A stretch of DNA of 64,000 bases from Psococerastis gibbosa (taxonomy: Eukaryota > Arthropoda > Insecta > Psocodea > Psocidae). Made by a program: the position numbers and the translations under genes. Of this stretch, positions 11,501 through 22,133 are shown one piece after another. How positions within the stretch are numbered: the first letter of the stretch is position 1; each line of letters begins with the position of its first letter. The stretch covers positions 39,641,419-39,705,418 of the forward strand of contig OZ020486.1 of assembly GCA_963971405.1 (NCBI GenBank), given 5' to 3'. The notes below the pieces were generated by a model. That model made no database searches. It was not told the origin of the DNA and saw nothing but the letters and a program-made list of their open reading frames with translations.

Positions 11501-14500
11501 AGTTAAAATTGATCAATGATCATACAGTAAAATCACAAACAAAAATGGCGTCATGGGATATGTTAATTACAAACATTTTAATAGTTTTCTATAAAAAGAA
11601 AAATAAACATTTCCGTCAATGTCATTTGCATTCTGCAATGCGAGGTCGGTGGAAACCCCGTCTAAGTCTTGAATGTCTGCTACCACGTCACCGTATTTGT
11701 ATTTAGCCCTAGCCGGTCGGTGGAAACCGCGCCTTTGGCCCGGAACACACCGAAGATGGCGACGCGACGATCGGAAATTTGTCTTCGTAGCAAATGGGTA
11801 GTTGGACAACCACAGAATCATACACCAGTGCACGGTTTTCCCCTCAACACGCCTCAGCGTCAAAAATGGCTCAGAAATATAACGGTTTTTTTTTCACCAA
11901 CTAATCACCCCGTTTGCTACAATGCCAAAATTTGCCAGCGTGTCGCCGGCGTTGAACGTCCATGTGTACTCGGCCATATTGCTCACAATCGCAAATTTAT
12001 TATTTCGCCGTTTAATATTCTAGAAATGAATACGCAGAACAGAAAAAGAAGGAGCGGGGGCGGGACGTACAGTCACAGAGGGCCAGCAAAAAAAGCGCCA
12101 AGCCTAACTCTGAAGACAAGAAGGAACAATTAAATAAGGTAATGCCATGTTTGTTGTGACCTGCAGTACAATGGGTAAGTCCAGTGTGGTGTGACTTCCG
12201 GTATTCTAATGCCTAAAACTCCGCAAATAAAATTAACACAAGGGTTTTGCATGCATAATTCGAAATCGTATTTCGTGACCAAGAACATTTATTTCAAGAG
12301 TTTTACGATATTTGCGACACCAAGAAAGTGCTTAACTTTTCGCATAAAATTCTTTCGCATTTGAATTTTTTGTTGTATACCACCGGAAGTCTAGAAAAGA
12401 AATGTTGTTACATACTTAAAACTATAATTGAGGAGCAAACTTTCAAAATGTCACAAATCCATGAAAATTAAAAATTGATTTTATCATCGATTTTCCATCT
12501 TTAAGATGAGTTGAATCAGGATTGCTAATCAAAACAAAACAAAAATTGTTAACCCAGTCTTTTGCGGGGTTAAAATCTTATATTCCCGTTATAATAAAGC
12601 CGAAATAATTATGTTTTTCGTGTTTTCTGAACATTTTACGAAAATGGATTAGTGCCGTTTTGATAGTTTGCTCCTCAATTGCATTATTCTACATAACTGT
12701 GAAGTATGTATGACTACCCTAACCGTTCACAATTGATGATTTGAATATATACACGCGTATATAATTACAATATAATTATAATATTGTTTATGTTGTATAT
12801 CGATGGTAGCATGCTATGCTAATCCCCCAGTATTATAATAATAATTTAGTACCATATCGAATCCAATTTACGATCATTTTAAGACCATTAGGCGCCATTC
12901 CACCGACCGGCTAGGGCTATTTACAAAAACAGTGACGTGGTAGTAGACATTCAAGACTTAGGTAGCCGTTCCACCGACCTCGCATTGCAGAATGCAAATG
13001 ACATTGACGGTAATCAGAATTTTTCTTTTTATAGAAATCTATTGAAATGTTCGTACTTAACATATCCCATGACGCCATTTTTTAATTTTAGTTTTTTTGT
13101 TTGTACTTACTTACTTCCCGTGTCCGGACCGTCAGATCATTTTCCAAAACTTTGCGGCCTTGATGGCGTTGTCGTTGCATACAAAAAGGTCAGCTACACT
13201 GCAAACAGTGCCCATGTCTCTGCATACGAGAAGGTGATCAGCAGTTTGGACCTCCCCGCAGTCACATAATTCGTCCTCAATATAACCCCATTTCTTCTGC
13301 GTGTATCTGCATCTCGAGACTCCAGTTCTAAGCCTATTTAGTGTTCTCCACTCTCCGTAGGGCAGGTGGCTTCCCTTTGCTATTTCTTCATTGGCTTTGA
13401 AATTGGAGATAATCGGGAGTTCCTCCTCCCATAGACTAGTTCTCCGTATTTTTGTTTGTGATTTTACTGTATGATCATTGATCAATTTTAACTATGGCAT
13501 CGAGGAAAATAAACATTTCCGTCAATTCTGCAATGCGAAGTCGGTGGAAACCCCGCCTAAGTCTTGAATGTCTGCTACCACTTCACCGTTTTTGTAAACA
13601 GCCCTAGCCGGTCGGTGGAATGGGCGCCTTAAACCAGTGCAAATGTTCAACTGCTGACTTAATGAATGATCGAATGATGTGTAGAGACTCGAACAAGCAC
13701 ACTACCACCATGCCACCGAACACGTTATTATTACGCCTACTATCCCTGAGCTGTCTTGTTTTCGAACCAATGATATGATATTTTTTGATAAGCTGATGTT
13801 TTAGGAACGGTCAGGATATATGGTCGCATTGACTTTTTGGAGATCAGTTTGGATTGTGGATGAATGAATGACGTAACGAATTTATTGCAATACAATTGGC
13901 GAACAATAAGACTAGAAAGTATTTTTTTTAATGTGAACCATAACTTAAAACATTACATAGTTTTATATAACTTAAATTATGGAATATAGGAGGGGGGAAA
14001 AGGGGGGTCCATTGTATGTACTGCTACGAGGCCAGGTAACAGGGTTTAGGTGTTATCGAAAATATATGATTTTATTTTATTTTTAAACTGATTGTGTGAT
14101 CCAGACTGACTATCTTGGATACGAGTAGGTGTACTAAACGAACTGCGAGCAATTAATAAGTTCGCTTAGATGTACAATTTTTTTTCATTTGTCAATACTT
14201 ATTAATAGGACTGTTATTTTTATGTCTTTGTCGTAATCAAAATTAATAAATTGCATAATGGGTTCTGTTGTCTTTGTTTTAGGCTTTGAAAAATGGAGCT
14301 ACCATCAAGCTGGAAGGCGATTTTGACCCAGAGACTAGCAGAGAGGACATAAAATCTGCTTTAAAAACTCTTAAAATTGAGGTGGCGTTCATCGGTTTCA
14401 AGAAAGGCGATACAACGGCTTATGTTCGATTGTACAAAGAGAACAGCGCAAAAGCAGTAAGTTCATTATTCATATAGGGTGTTCAGCAATAAGACAGTGA

Positions 14501-14881
14501 AAATTGTGATCATTTTTTTCATTTAAAGCCTTTGGATTTTGCTTCGGACCGCCACTACTATTGTAATTTGTTGTAGCGGGACGTATTTGCAGGTGTGTGT
14601 GATTTACTCAATACTAACCGAGGAACATAAATATTAAAATGTATGTGTTTTTTTTTAATTTTCAGGTCGTTGAGACAATCGAAGGCATATTGACAGTGCT
14701 CGATGTTAAATTAAGAGCAAAGGCATTGGAAGGGGAGGAAGATGATGAATTTTTGAAGAACCAAAGTCTAGAAATGGCGTCATTTCAGAATCGGAAAGGA
14801 AACCGGCACAATAGCAGGAGAGGAGGGAAAAGACGAGGTGGTAGAGACTTCGGACCGTCCGAGAAGAAATCTCGGTCCTAA
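8596..14881 (+). CDS. La autoantigen-like RNA-binding protein, complete
   Basis: La binds the 3' UUU-OH of new Pol III transcripts (pre-tRNAs and others) in the nucleus, protects them and helps them fold. Exons: 8596..8724, 9292..9573, 10853..11079, 12024..12138, 14283..14456 and 14666..14881; 1143 nt, 380 aa, with all phases consistent. The La motif spans about residues 36-120. The UUU-binding residues of human La (Q20, Y23, Y24, D33, F35, F55) all have counterparts at a constant offset of 21 (Q41, Y44, Y45, D54, F56, F76). RRM1 follows with RNP2 VYCKGF and RNP1 KGSVFVTF. Exon 4 is a charged linker (YAEQKKKERGRD). Exons 5-6 form the C-terminal RRM, starting NGATIKLEGDF. The last 30 residues are Arg/Gly/Lys-rich and likely include the nuclear signal. 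Exon 4 lies inside an unrelated longer open frame and is easily missed. No AATAAA lies near the stop; the first seen is at 15432, within a SINE. Confidence 0.95.
9578..9960 (-). mobile_element. LINE 3' end, copy 1 (non-coding tail)
   Basis: The stretch begins with GAATGAATGAATAACGACTTTATTGCA and is repeated at 13858..14060 (GAATGAATGACGTAACGAATTTATTGCA). Both share TTGGCGAACAATAAGACTA and AACTTAAATTATATGGAATAT. Read on -, each ends in an ATTC microsatellite, a usual LINE 3' tail. No coding part is left. It lies in La intron 2, right after the donor at 9574. Confidence 0.55.
9983..10345. mobile_element. MITE family B, longer copy
   Basis: The left end (CTATTATGGCGATTTGGGATT) matches the left end of 54..212. 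The core has CGTCACGTGGCACCTTACTGATGCGGCATTAAAAATAA. The right end (TAGCCATAATAGAGCGGCTG) is a degraded inverse. It carries about 200 bp more AT-rich core than copy 1. Confidence 0.6.
11355..11733. mobile_element. PIF/Harbinger-like foldback MITE (family H1, copy 1)
   Basis: The left end GGCGCGGTTTCCACCGACCG is the inverse of the right end CGGTCGGTGGAAACCGCGCC, and inverted similarity runs inwards for about 130 bp. It is flanked by TTT on both sides (11352..11354 and 11734..11736), a 3-bp target duplication. Related copies have TTA or TAA, so TWA-type 3-bp targets suggest PIF/Harbinger; assignment to that superfamily is inference. No transposase. It lies in La intron 3. Confidence 0.75.
12430..12676. 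mobile_element. Short TIR element (GAGGAGC ends)
   Basis: TTGAGGAGCAAACT at the left is mirrored by AGTTTGCTCCTCAA at the right, with AATT at both outer edges. About 250 bp, AT-rich, no ORF, in La intron 4. The ends resemble those of the element at 43623..43871 (TGAGGAG), so the two may be related. Confidence 0.5.
12891..13628. mobile_element. PIF/Harbinger-like foldback MITE (family H1, copy 2) carrying a LINE tail
   Basis: The ends GGCGCCATTCCACCGACCGG and CCGGTCGGTGGAATGGGCGCC are inverse copies, flanked by TTA on both sides (12888..12890 and 13629..13631). The arms match copy 1, including GACATTCAAGACTTA and GCAGAATGCAAATGACATTG. The core is interrupted by a LINE fragment at about 13105..13446. 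It lies in La intron 4. Confidence 0.78.
13105..13446 (-). mobile_element. 5'-truncated LINE, C-terminal tail, inside a MITE
   Basis: The - strand frame encodes a LINE polyprotein C-terminus with LNRLRTGVSRC and the CDCGEVQTADHLLVC zinc-type motif followed by DLFVCNDNAIKAAKFW. After the stop, the - strand reads GGAAGTAAGTAAGTA, a microsatellite 3' tail. TTTTTGTTTGT occurs at both edges (about 13094 and 13446), which fits a target-site duplication of about 11 bp. Copy 1 of the MITE (11355..11733) shows the empty site. Confidence 0.7.
13676..13730 (-). mobile_element. SINE family 3 fragment
   Basis: Read on -, it gives GCATGGTGGTAGTGTGCTTG and TGCGAGTCTCTACACAT-like strings shared with 36405..36500 (-), 41935..41990 (+) and 44868..44940 (+). 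GTGGTAGCGTG and the CGAGTCTC region resemble Pol III A and B boxes, suggesting a tRNA head. Confidence 0.55.
13858..14060 (-). mobile_element. LINE 3' end, copy 2 (non-coding tail)
   Basis: It matches 9578..9780 (TTGGCGAACAATAAGACTA, AACTTAAATTATGGAATAT, then a G-rich stretch and TACTGCTACGAGG). Read on -, the end is an ATTC microsatellite. It is in La intron 4, so two introns of one gene carry the same LINE tail in the same orientation. Confidence 0.55.
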
Positions 14882-15094
14882 AATCATACCTACCTACCTA
14901 CATACTCTTAACTGTCAATCATATCGCTTGACAAATTTTAGCTTATTAATGCGTATTTTATAACGCGCTTCCAGCAATTGTTATTACAAAACCTGGAAGG
15001 ATTGGTCAATGTATTGTGTATCGCACCATCTGACTCTGATTATAGTTAATTTAATTGGTTACTTATACGATTTTTTTTCGCCCAAGGCCAAGCC

Positions 15095-15440
15095 AAGCTG
15101 AATCCATCAGAACAGCCTGTTAAAAACTGAAACAAACTTGATATTGTCCAGTGTGCATAGCGGTGGGCAGGGCATGATGCAGCGCTGAGAGTACCATTCA
15201 AAGTGCGTGTTGAGTCCTGGTTACCTCCGTATTAATAGTGTAACTACTCTGTTCCACGTGTTGTTCGGAATCCACTATAATTAGGAAGTCCACCCTGCCA
15301 GTCAGCTCCCCTTCTCCCTTAGGTGAAGGAGTCTGCCCTTAGTGTGCCTCAAGTTATGAAACTCGCTGCCCCCGTAAGGTTGACAGGGTTGCTTTTGGTT
15401 AAAGCACAAATGCTGAACGCAAGCGTTGGAAAATAAACTT
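15095..15440 (+). mobile_element. SINE family 4, long variant, copy 1
   Basis: It shares with 33255..33600 the strings CAGAGCCTGTTAAAA or CAGAACAGCCTGTTAAAA, AGTGCGTGTTG, GGTGAAGGAGTC, TTGACAGGGTTGCTT or CTGACAGGGTTGCTT and GCGTTGGAAAA. The inner TTCGGAATCCACTATAAT links it to the shorter copies at 2985 and 52040. It lies between La and PDE12. Confidence 0.6.
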
Positions 15441-15478
15441 CTTGAAAAAATTTGAACATGGGCTTAGAGAACGCTTAA

Positions 15479-15666
15479 GGCGGCAATGCCACCGGCGAAT
15501 TTACTTCATTTGTGATTTGAGATTTTTAATTTGTTTTGTTTTAAGGAGACTATTATGTAGATACTTAATTTATAATAGATAAGTTAAGTTTCTACATAAT
15601 AGTCTCCTTAAAACAAATCAAACAAAAAATCACAAATGAAGTAAAATCGCCGGTGGAATTGCCGCC
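15479..15666. mobile_element. PIF/Harbinger-like foldback MITE (family H2, copy 1)
   Basis: This is a 188-bp near-perfect palindrome: the left half GGCGGCAATGCCACCGGCGA to TCTACATAATAGTCTCC-type sequence is mirrored to the end GGTGGAATTGCCGCC. It is flanked by TAA (15476..15478 and 15667..15669), a 3-bp TWA target duplication. It has no coding capacity. A second copy, split by a SINE, is at 28062..28560. Confidence 0.82.
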
Positions 15667-15669
15667 TAA

Positions 15670-16693
15670 ATGACTAAAAATCTAAACAAGACATTTTTTG
15701 AATGGAAACTGTTATTAAAATTGTTTTGTTTACATTTTTAACACCAAGACTGTTAGGTTAAAGCCGAACAGCATCAGGGAGGGACAGACCATAGACGGAA
15801 ACAGCCAATCTTTTTGGGGAGAGGTGTAGTTTGCGCTGTCCGTGAAGGGTCTTTGCCTGCTTTGCCACACCTCAATGTTCTGCTCTCTCCCCCGCCAGTC
15901 GGCAGTCATCTGAGTCATCGACGCCGAGGGTAGATAGATCCATGTCAACGTCATCCAGCCATCGCGTCCGTGGTCATTCCACTCGTCTTCTCCCCTCGAC
16001 CACCTCTAGGTAGAGGCTACGTTAGATAATAGAGCAACAGTTTGAGATTGCAAAAACCCCCTTAGGCTTAGGGATGCTAAAAGGTCAATTTCTCATTGAC
16101 CATTGACGTATGTGGAAGCCCCGCTTTAAGAAAGGTCTGCTTGTACATCATATATGGGCTATACTGCTCCCCAGGAAACAGCTGTATATCATATAATATA
16201 TACAGGTGACCTTGTGACAAGTTCCCAAAAGCTAACTGGCAGCCAATGTGTTAATTTCAAACACAGACTAACTCTACTATTAGCCATTTTAGGCCTCATT
16301 ATTATATCATCAGAGGGATCTCATTCATTGCCAGAAGGCTGTGGGTACTTTAGAATAGTATATTATTATTAATTAAATTTTATATCTTGCAGTGCCATTG
16401 CACTAAGATCGCTCGATAAGCTTGAGCGTGATAATTTACGTATAAAAAATTTTCTCAACATATGCACCTTGTCCGGGGTTACTGGTCAATGAAAAAAATG
16501 AAGTGACCGCACTGACCAGATAAAATGCGTTTTTTGGTTCAAATTTGAATTAACCGCGAAATACTGCTCTCAAGTTTAGTTATGTTGGCGAAACTGTTAT
16601 TATTAAAATGTAAATAAAACAAATCAACAAATGGCTTCCGTCCATAATACATCAAATTAAGTAATATTTCATATTAATAAAATAGTTCAGTTG
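15670..16693. promoter_or_regulatory. La-PDE12 intergenic region
   Basis: About 1 kb ahead of the PDE12 start must contain its promoter and 5' UTR, but no clear core element is seen. About 65 bp at 16376..16440 (GATCGCTCGATAAGC, CTTGAGCGTGATAATT) recurs inverted at about 55385..55445, so a dispersed repeat is present. Many short AT tracts. Confidence 0.45.
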
Positions 16694-19600
16694 ATGATTT
16701 CAGCAAGAATAATCGGTGGGTTATTGCTATATAATCGTGCCAACTATGCACTCATCACAATACGATCTATCGCTAGTATAAAATCAGCCTTTGCCATGGA
16801 CATAGCTTATTTTAGACACGTTCCCGGAGAGAAGGATTTTCATGTTAGTTTTAGATTTAAAAACACCCCCCTGGGGGTTGACAAACAATTCAATTTCTGT
16901 AGAAGTGTCGACGAAAGCTGCAGTGTCTTTATAAATCGGGTTAGTGGCAATATAAAGAAACTCGTAGAGAAAAAATTGAGGAAGAAAAAAGAGCTGCAAG
17001 TCCCAGAAATAAAATCCGCTTTACTTTGCAATGGCAGCCCTGTACGAGATGACAGCATGTGCCAAGAGATTTTTGAAAAGCCACAAAATTATGAATTGAG
17101 CATTTTGGAATCTCAATGGAAAATAGCAGTAAATGCTCCATGGATTGACAGTATTACTCTGCCTAAAGTGATAATGGTCGGCTTTCCAGTTTTCTATTGT
17201 AAGTCAGTGACATATTTTATGGATCCAAAAAAATCGGTATGGACGTGGCATCGTTCTACTGCTAACGGGGGTCCATGGACCGTTTGTGGCCAAGGCCTAG
17301 GGTATATACCCAACGCAAGTGATATAGGCCAATACCTACGGCTTGTGTGCGTTCCAAGAAGTTGTGATGGCAGCAGAGAGGGCCCCCCTGCAGAGGCCAT
17401 CAGCCCTACTGCAGTTGAAGCAGGACCGGGAGTGCTGCCTTCTGAGGTCAGCATGTTACCAACTTATTTACTTATAAATTATTTATTGTTCAATATTTAT
17501 TTTAATTTACGAAACATTTAGTTCAATTTGTTCCTTCAAGTTGTTCTACCATATGTGGCACTGCCTTCTACTGCCATAGTAAGAAAAGAAGAAATAATTA
17601 CATATTTTCGAACACCTCAGAGCTAGGCCTAAGTTTTTGCTGATAAATGGATGACGGGACGCCCCCAAATGAAAATTAAGCAAATCTTTGTTGGGCTGTG
17701 CCCTCACAAAATGCGAAAAAAATTCATTAGGAATAATGATTAATTCCTCTTTATTTCAGACCCGCCATAATTTTACTAGCAACAAAGTTGATAATTCTGG
17801 CTTTCGAGTAATAAGCTACAACATTCTGGCAGACATGTATGTCGATTCGGAATTAGCCAGGACCCACCTATTCGTACATTGTCCACCCTATGCTCTTGAT
17901 GTGGACTATAGGAAACTGCTGTTAACGAAGGAGCTGATGGGTTACAATGCAGATATTATTTGTCTTCAAGAAGTTGACAGCAAACTTTTTCGACATGGTT
18001 TGACCACCATTCTAAGTTCCGTCGGTATGGATGGGAAGTACAGTCAAAAAGGTTCAGGCACTGTCAGTGAAGGAACAGCAATATTTTACGCGAAAGATAA
18101 ATTCCGCTCAATAAGATCGTGGAGGGTCGTACTAAGCGAGGTAATTACATTTATTTTGATCAGTAAGAGTATAATATGTAAACTTTTTTTTAACCACTAG
18201 TTATGAAATGCTTAAGAACCTGGACCCAGTTATCTGGACCCATTTTATGTTGGCTGATGACATGAACAGATTTTGGTTTAATTGCAGTATTTAAGTTTCA
18301 ACCAGATATCTAATCTAATAGACCATTAAAAAATGTGTATAAAGTGAGATTACGAGTAAATGAACTTTTTCGTTAAATTAAATAAATAAATAAGGACTTT
18401 TTTTGTTCTACTACCAAGCCAACCTAGCGGAGTTAGGGCTACAAAAGCCCTCTCTTACAATCAACTAGGAAGACCCAGGACCGCCTGCTTTACATGCCCT
18501 CCGAAACATGGCCAGATAGGTAGTGTGACGTTGAAGACCGCGTATATGTGCTTATTTGAATGTTAATCGGGATTTATTCGTTTGGATGAGCTACAAAATG
18601 TTCAATAAAATGCCTTTTTAAACTTCATTTGAAATATATGTTTTTCTTTGCAGCACATGTCTTCTTGGTCGTCATTCTCGTCTATTTGGCATTCAATTAA
18701 AGGAAATGAAGCCTTAGCTTCCCGTTTGGCACAACGCTCGACTACATTGCAGGTTGTGCTTTTGGAAAGCTTGACCAATCCTGGCCAGATGCTATTAGTC
18801 GCCAACACTCATCTATATTTTCATCCTGACGCGGATCACATTCGTCTACTACAAGCTGTTCTAATTACTATTTATCTCAGTGAATTGTTGGAAAAAATTC
18901 AAAAGGAGGTAATTTCCGCTGTTATCTGTTAAGTCTTCAGGGCGTCCCAAATATTGAATTCATTGCACTGATTCTGTATTCCATAGCTTGGATCAACTAC
19001 ATACCATATTTATAGAACGGTTGGGAGCATTTCGCCTTTTTTGGAAATCAATAATACACAAGTAGACCTATTTTTTCATATCCAAATCCAAAACTTGTAA
19101 GCCAAACAATGCATGCCGGGTGCCAAACCCGTTCCTAAAGCCGAACTGTTCTGGCACTATGTTTGCATCACATTGTTGGCATAATCTTGAAGAGTCTCAA
19201 TTCACTATGGTTGGAGGTTTCGACAAAAAGTTTCTTCTTCCATCTCTTGATGAGCCTTTGCCTGCTCAGCTACCCCCCTCCCCCCCCCCCCACCCTTCAG
19301 TCATTTCGGTTTTGCACGACACTCCATCATCTACCGACTCCCAACTCGCGGAGGGTCCATAGATTCTCCTTTTTATCTGCCCTTCCAAAACTTGTAGTTT
19401 CCCGGTGTCGTTAAGCACTGCCACTCATAAAATAATGGCAATTCAAAAACGTCGGTTTGACCCCAATGAGGAACAAAGGTCTGCGAGGTCTCAACTGTTA
19501 GCGCATGGTAGTTTCAATGAACTCCTACAAGGTATTGTATTTGAGAGCACTTTTTTATGGATTGAATATTTTTACAGCATAAAAATTGTAAAATTTCTAC

Positions 19601-20357
19601 AATGCTATGTGGTGACTTCAACAGTACTCCTGAATGTGGCGTCTACCATCTACTAACTACTGGAAACGTTGAAAGTGATAACTTGGACTGGAGAAGCAGT
19701 AAGTTCCTGTTATTATGGCCCAATGAAATAAAGAGCGATATCAATTATCGTTAATAATAAAAATACAGATACATACAATACTTTATAATAGTTATGGGCA
19801 TATAAAGCCATTCCATTTCCTCCCCAAAGTCAAATTTCTCATGAAATACCGATCATATTTTGTGTCATACACAAGGAAAAATAATATTCCTCTATGCGTT
19901 GATGTGCGGTATATTAGGTAGCCGTCGCTAGCACCCCTAACACCCCCCCCCCCCTACGCTGCGCACGTGGCACTAAAGGCGAAGAGGAAGAAGAAGAAGA
20001 AGAGTTATTGCTCATTGCAGGCTGCAGGCCGAAATAGTTTATACATGCTTTACTGAGCTATCCACGTTTTGATATTGAGTATTACTTCACGTTCCAGATA
20101 TAAATGAAGCCATCACGGATGTATCTTATTCGCATTCTTTAAAAATGGCTAGCGCCTGTGGGACTCCAGATTTCACCAATTACACACCTGGCTTTAAGGC
20201 TTGCATCGACTACATCTTCTACCAGACCGACCATTTGCACATCAAGCAAGTAGTTCCCTTCCCAAGTGAAGAAGAGCTTAGTGTCAGTGGAGGGCTCCCA
20301 AGCATTGTCTTCCCATCTGATCACATTGCTTTAGTTACCGATATTCACTGGAAATAA
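16694..20357 (+). CDS. PDE12: PDE12, mitochondrial 2'-phosphodiesterase / poly(A)-specific exonuclease, complete
   Basis: PDE12 is an EEP-fold, Mg-dependent nuclease. In animals it trims unwanted poly(A) from mitochondrial RNAs and can cleave 2',5'-oligoadenylate. Exons: 16694..17446, 17760..18140, 18654..18908, 19578..19698 and 20098..20357; 1770 nt, 589 aa, close to the human length, with all phases consistent (0,0,0,1). The N-terminus (about 35 residues) is rich in Arg, Ser and Ile with no acidic residue, as expected for mitochondrial import. Residues up to about 250 hold the accessory domain, ending VEAGPG. Catalytic-domain landmarks follow in order: SYNILAD (270-276), GYNADIICLQEVD with the metal-binding E322, NTHLYFHP (H431), LCGDFNSTP (D476, N478), DYIF and the terminal SDHIALV (577-583). 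AATAAA overlaps the stop codon (20353..20358), which would give a very short 3' UTR if used. Confidence 0.95.
18400..18525 (-). mobile_element. SINE family 1, partial copy
   Basis: In PDE12 intron 2. Read on -, it gives the family body (GGCCATGTTTCGGAGGGCATG, AAAGCAGGCGGTCCTGGG, GCTAGGTTGGCTTGGTAGTAGAACAAAAAA). The tRNA-like head is missing or degraded. Confidence 0.65.
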
Positions 20358-20519
20358 ATGGATTAAGAAGGGTACCATCTATATTGACAATATAAAGAGT
20401 GGCAAATCATGGTTCTACCATTACCCTTACGTTAACTTCTATGGACAAAACTGTCCAACGAACACTCCAATGCTGCGTGGCAGAAAAAAAAAAATGCATT
20501 CACCTTAGTTGATCGCAGT

Positions 20520-20960
20520 TGCCCGCATTGGAGTAAATAGGGGGGTCCTGGGGGGGGCATATCCCCCCCCGGGTCACCCCCTAGCCCCCCCCCCAAGATT
20601 TCTGGTGACAAACACGTTATGAAGGCGAAAAGCATAGTGTCCACAATTACGAAAGGGAAATTAATTCTTAGTAGGACTATGCTTATTTTGCATCATTTAA
20701 AAAATCAACATATTGAACAAGACAAGTACTTTCACAAAAATATATTACTCAAAATTGTTAAAACCCCAATATTTCAGACCTATTTTTTCAAGCTTTTTCT
20801 TCGGGGGAGACCCCCCCTCCCCCTTCTACAGGTTATAATATGCGTAAAATCTCACTAATTTGGACCCTTTTATACATTTTTTCCCTAGGGGAGACCCCCG
20901 GGTACCCCCTTCTCCAGGGTATAAAATCCGGAATACCTCACTAATGTGGGTCTATTTATC
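20520..20960. repeat. G/C-run rich dispersed repeat
   Basis: Runs of G (GGGGGGGCAT) and C (ATCCCCCCCC, AGCCCCCCCCCC) occur with partly repeated blocks ending in TATACATTTTTTCCCTAGGGG, GAGACCCCC and AATATGCGTAAAATCTCACTAAT / AAAATCCGGAATACCTCACTAAT. A relative is at about 51765..51830 (AAAATGCGTAAAACCCCACTA, GAAACCCCCGGG). Non-coding; it lies just past PDE12. Confidence 0.5.
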
Positions 20961-21199
20961 TTTTTTTTTTTTAATCAAAGACTTGGGGTCTTAAAGCGTC
21001 CCCAGGAATTTGGGGAATTTACGCCAATGCTTGCCCGGAAAATGGTACTTACCGTACTTTAATTAAATTTAATTTCTTATTAGGTTCCAACTTAGTCTGT
21101 TTTTTTTTTCACTCACAGTACAAGCATAATTGTGAGATTATACGCAAGATTTTTTACTAAAAAAAGATTAATCGCATACAAACAATTTAACAGCAGCAC

Positions 21200-21325
21200 G
21201 TATGGTACATTTTCTGGCCATACTTTGGAGGACATGTCAAGCAGGTGGTCCCGGGCCGAGATAGCTTTATAGCCCTATCTCCGCTAATTCGGCTAAGTAA
21301 GAGAACCAAGGCATTATTAATTTTA
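21200..21325 (+). mobile_element. SINE family 1, partial copy
   Basis: It carries TACATTTTCTGGCCATACTTTGGAGG, AAGCAGGTGGTCCCGGGC, TATAGCCCTATCTCCGCTA and a T-rich end, matching the body at 26830 and 28330. It lies upstream of frizzled. Confidence 0.65.
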
Positions 21326-21595
21326 TCTATTTATTAATTCAATGAATGTATCCGAATATCCACAAGAGGTACCTGTGCCACTGAAGGGTATGGATTGTCT
21401 GTAGTTGGGAACAGTCGAGGAATCGATCCAGATTATGAAATACCTAAGTACAGTCATTCGAATTTACCTTTTTATTTAATGCGAACAATAGACCTAGCTT
21501 TGAAACTGAGTTGTTAAAACTTTAGGTGCGAAAATTTCAATTAATAAAAAAGTCAGGAGCATTGATATACCTATAGGCCTAGTACCTAGAGGAAG

Positions 21596-21885
21596 GCCCG
21601 GTATCGGGAACATATGGACGATTCTTCCAGTCGTAATTTGCCGTCGTATTTCTTCAAAGTAGGAATAGGGCCACCAGAAGATTTCTTGTCAAAATCTGAA
21701 GCTGGTATGCAAACCCACGGAATCTACTTCAAAAGATTTCTATGAGCTGGCGTGACTAGGGAAAACAGCACACATGCTGGCTTCTCATGGTCGGCTTCTC
21801 TCGCCAAGAAACCTTCGGCCAGCATTATTTCTGCTAAGGAAAAGACGTCAGCAAGAATCGTCCGTGTGCACCGATGCTTATGTTA
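21596..21885. mobile_element. MITE family C, copy 2
   Basis: The left end (GGCCCGGTATCGGGAACATA, then GGACGATTC) is mirrored by AGAATCGTCCGTGTGCACCG at the right. The body (AGAAGATTTCT, AAAGATTTCTATGA, GGTCGGCTTC) is shared with the copies at 8186 and 24960. It sits within 600 bp upstream of the frizzled start. Confidence 0.68.
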
Positions 21886-22042
21886 TAATGATCAAATTGA
21901 TCTGAAGATTATTTATGAATATTAATAGTAAAAACAGATACATTCAAATATTCATTCCTTTAGCGGGAAAAAGCAGACGATTTCTTGTTAGTTGTTCAAG
22001 TTGCGACGGAAGGTGCGCCACAGTCGCGCATCGTACGCTGCC

Positions 22043-22075
22043 ATGTTGATACACGGTATTTGTGCAAAAATGTAA
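22043..22075 (+). promoter_or_regulatory. Possible upstream ORF in the frizzled leader
   Basis: An ATG followed by nine codons and TAA lies 58 bp before the frizzled start. It matters only if this stretch is transcribed as 5' leader, which the sequence alone cannot show. Confidence 0.3.
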
Positions 22076-22133
22076 TATTAAATATTTATTTTTCCTTTAT
22101 TTACAATTGAAAAGGAAATGGTTTGAGCATAAA

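Noticed and set aside
11669..12133. 154-codon + frame as an independent gene
   Set aside because: It runs across the MITE end and intron; only 12024..12138 is coding, in another frame, as La exon 4.
19120..19656. Extra PDE12 exons between 18909 and 19577
   Set aside because: Exon 3 and exon 4 join in phase 0 and the family alignment has no gap there; the intervening frames (proline-rich, from a C-run) do not fit.
22062..22133. Upstream extension of frizzled
   Set aside because: The frame is open but starts with GTG, and the added residues do not look like a signal peptide; the ATG at 22134 starts one directly.
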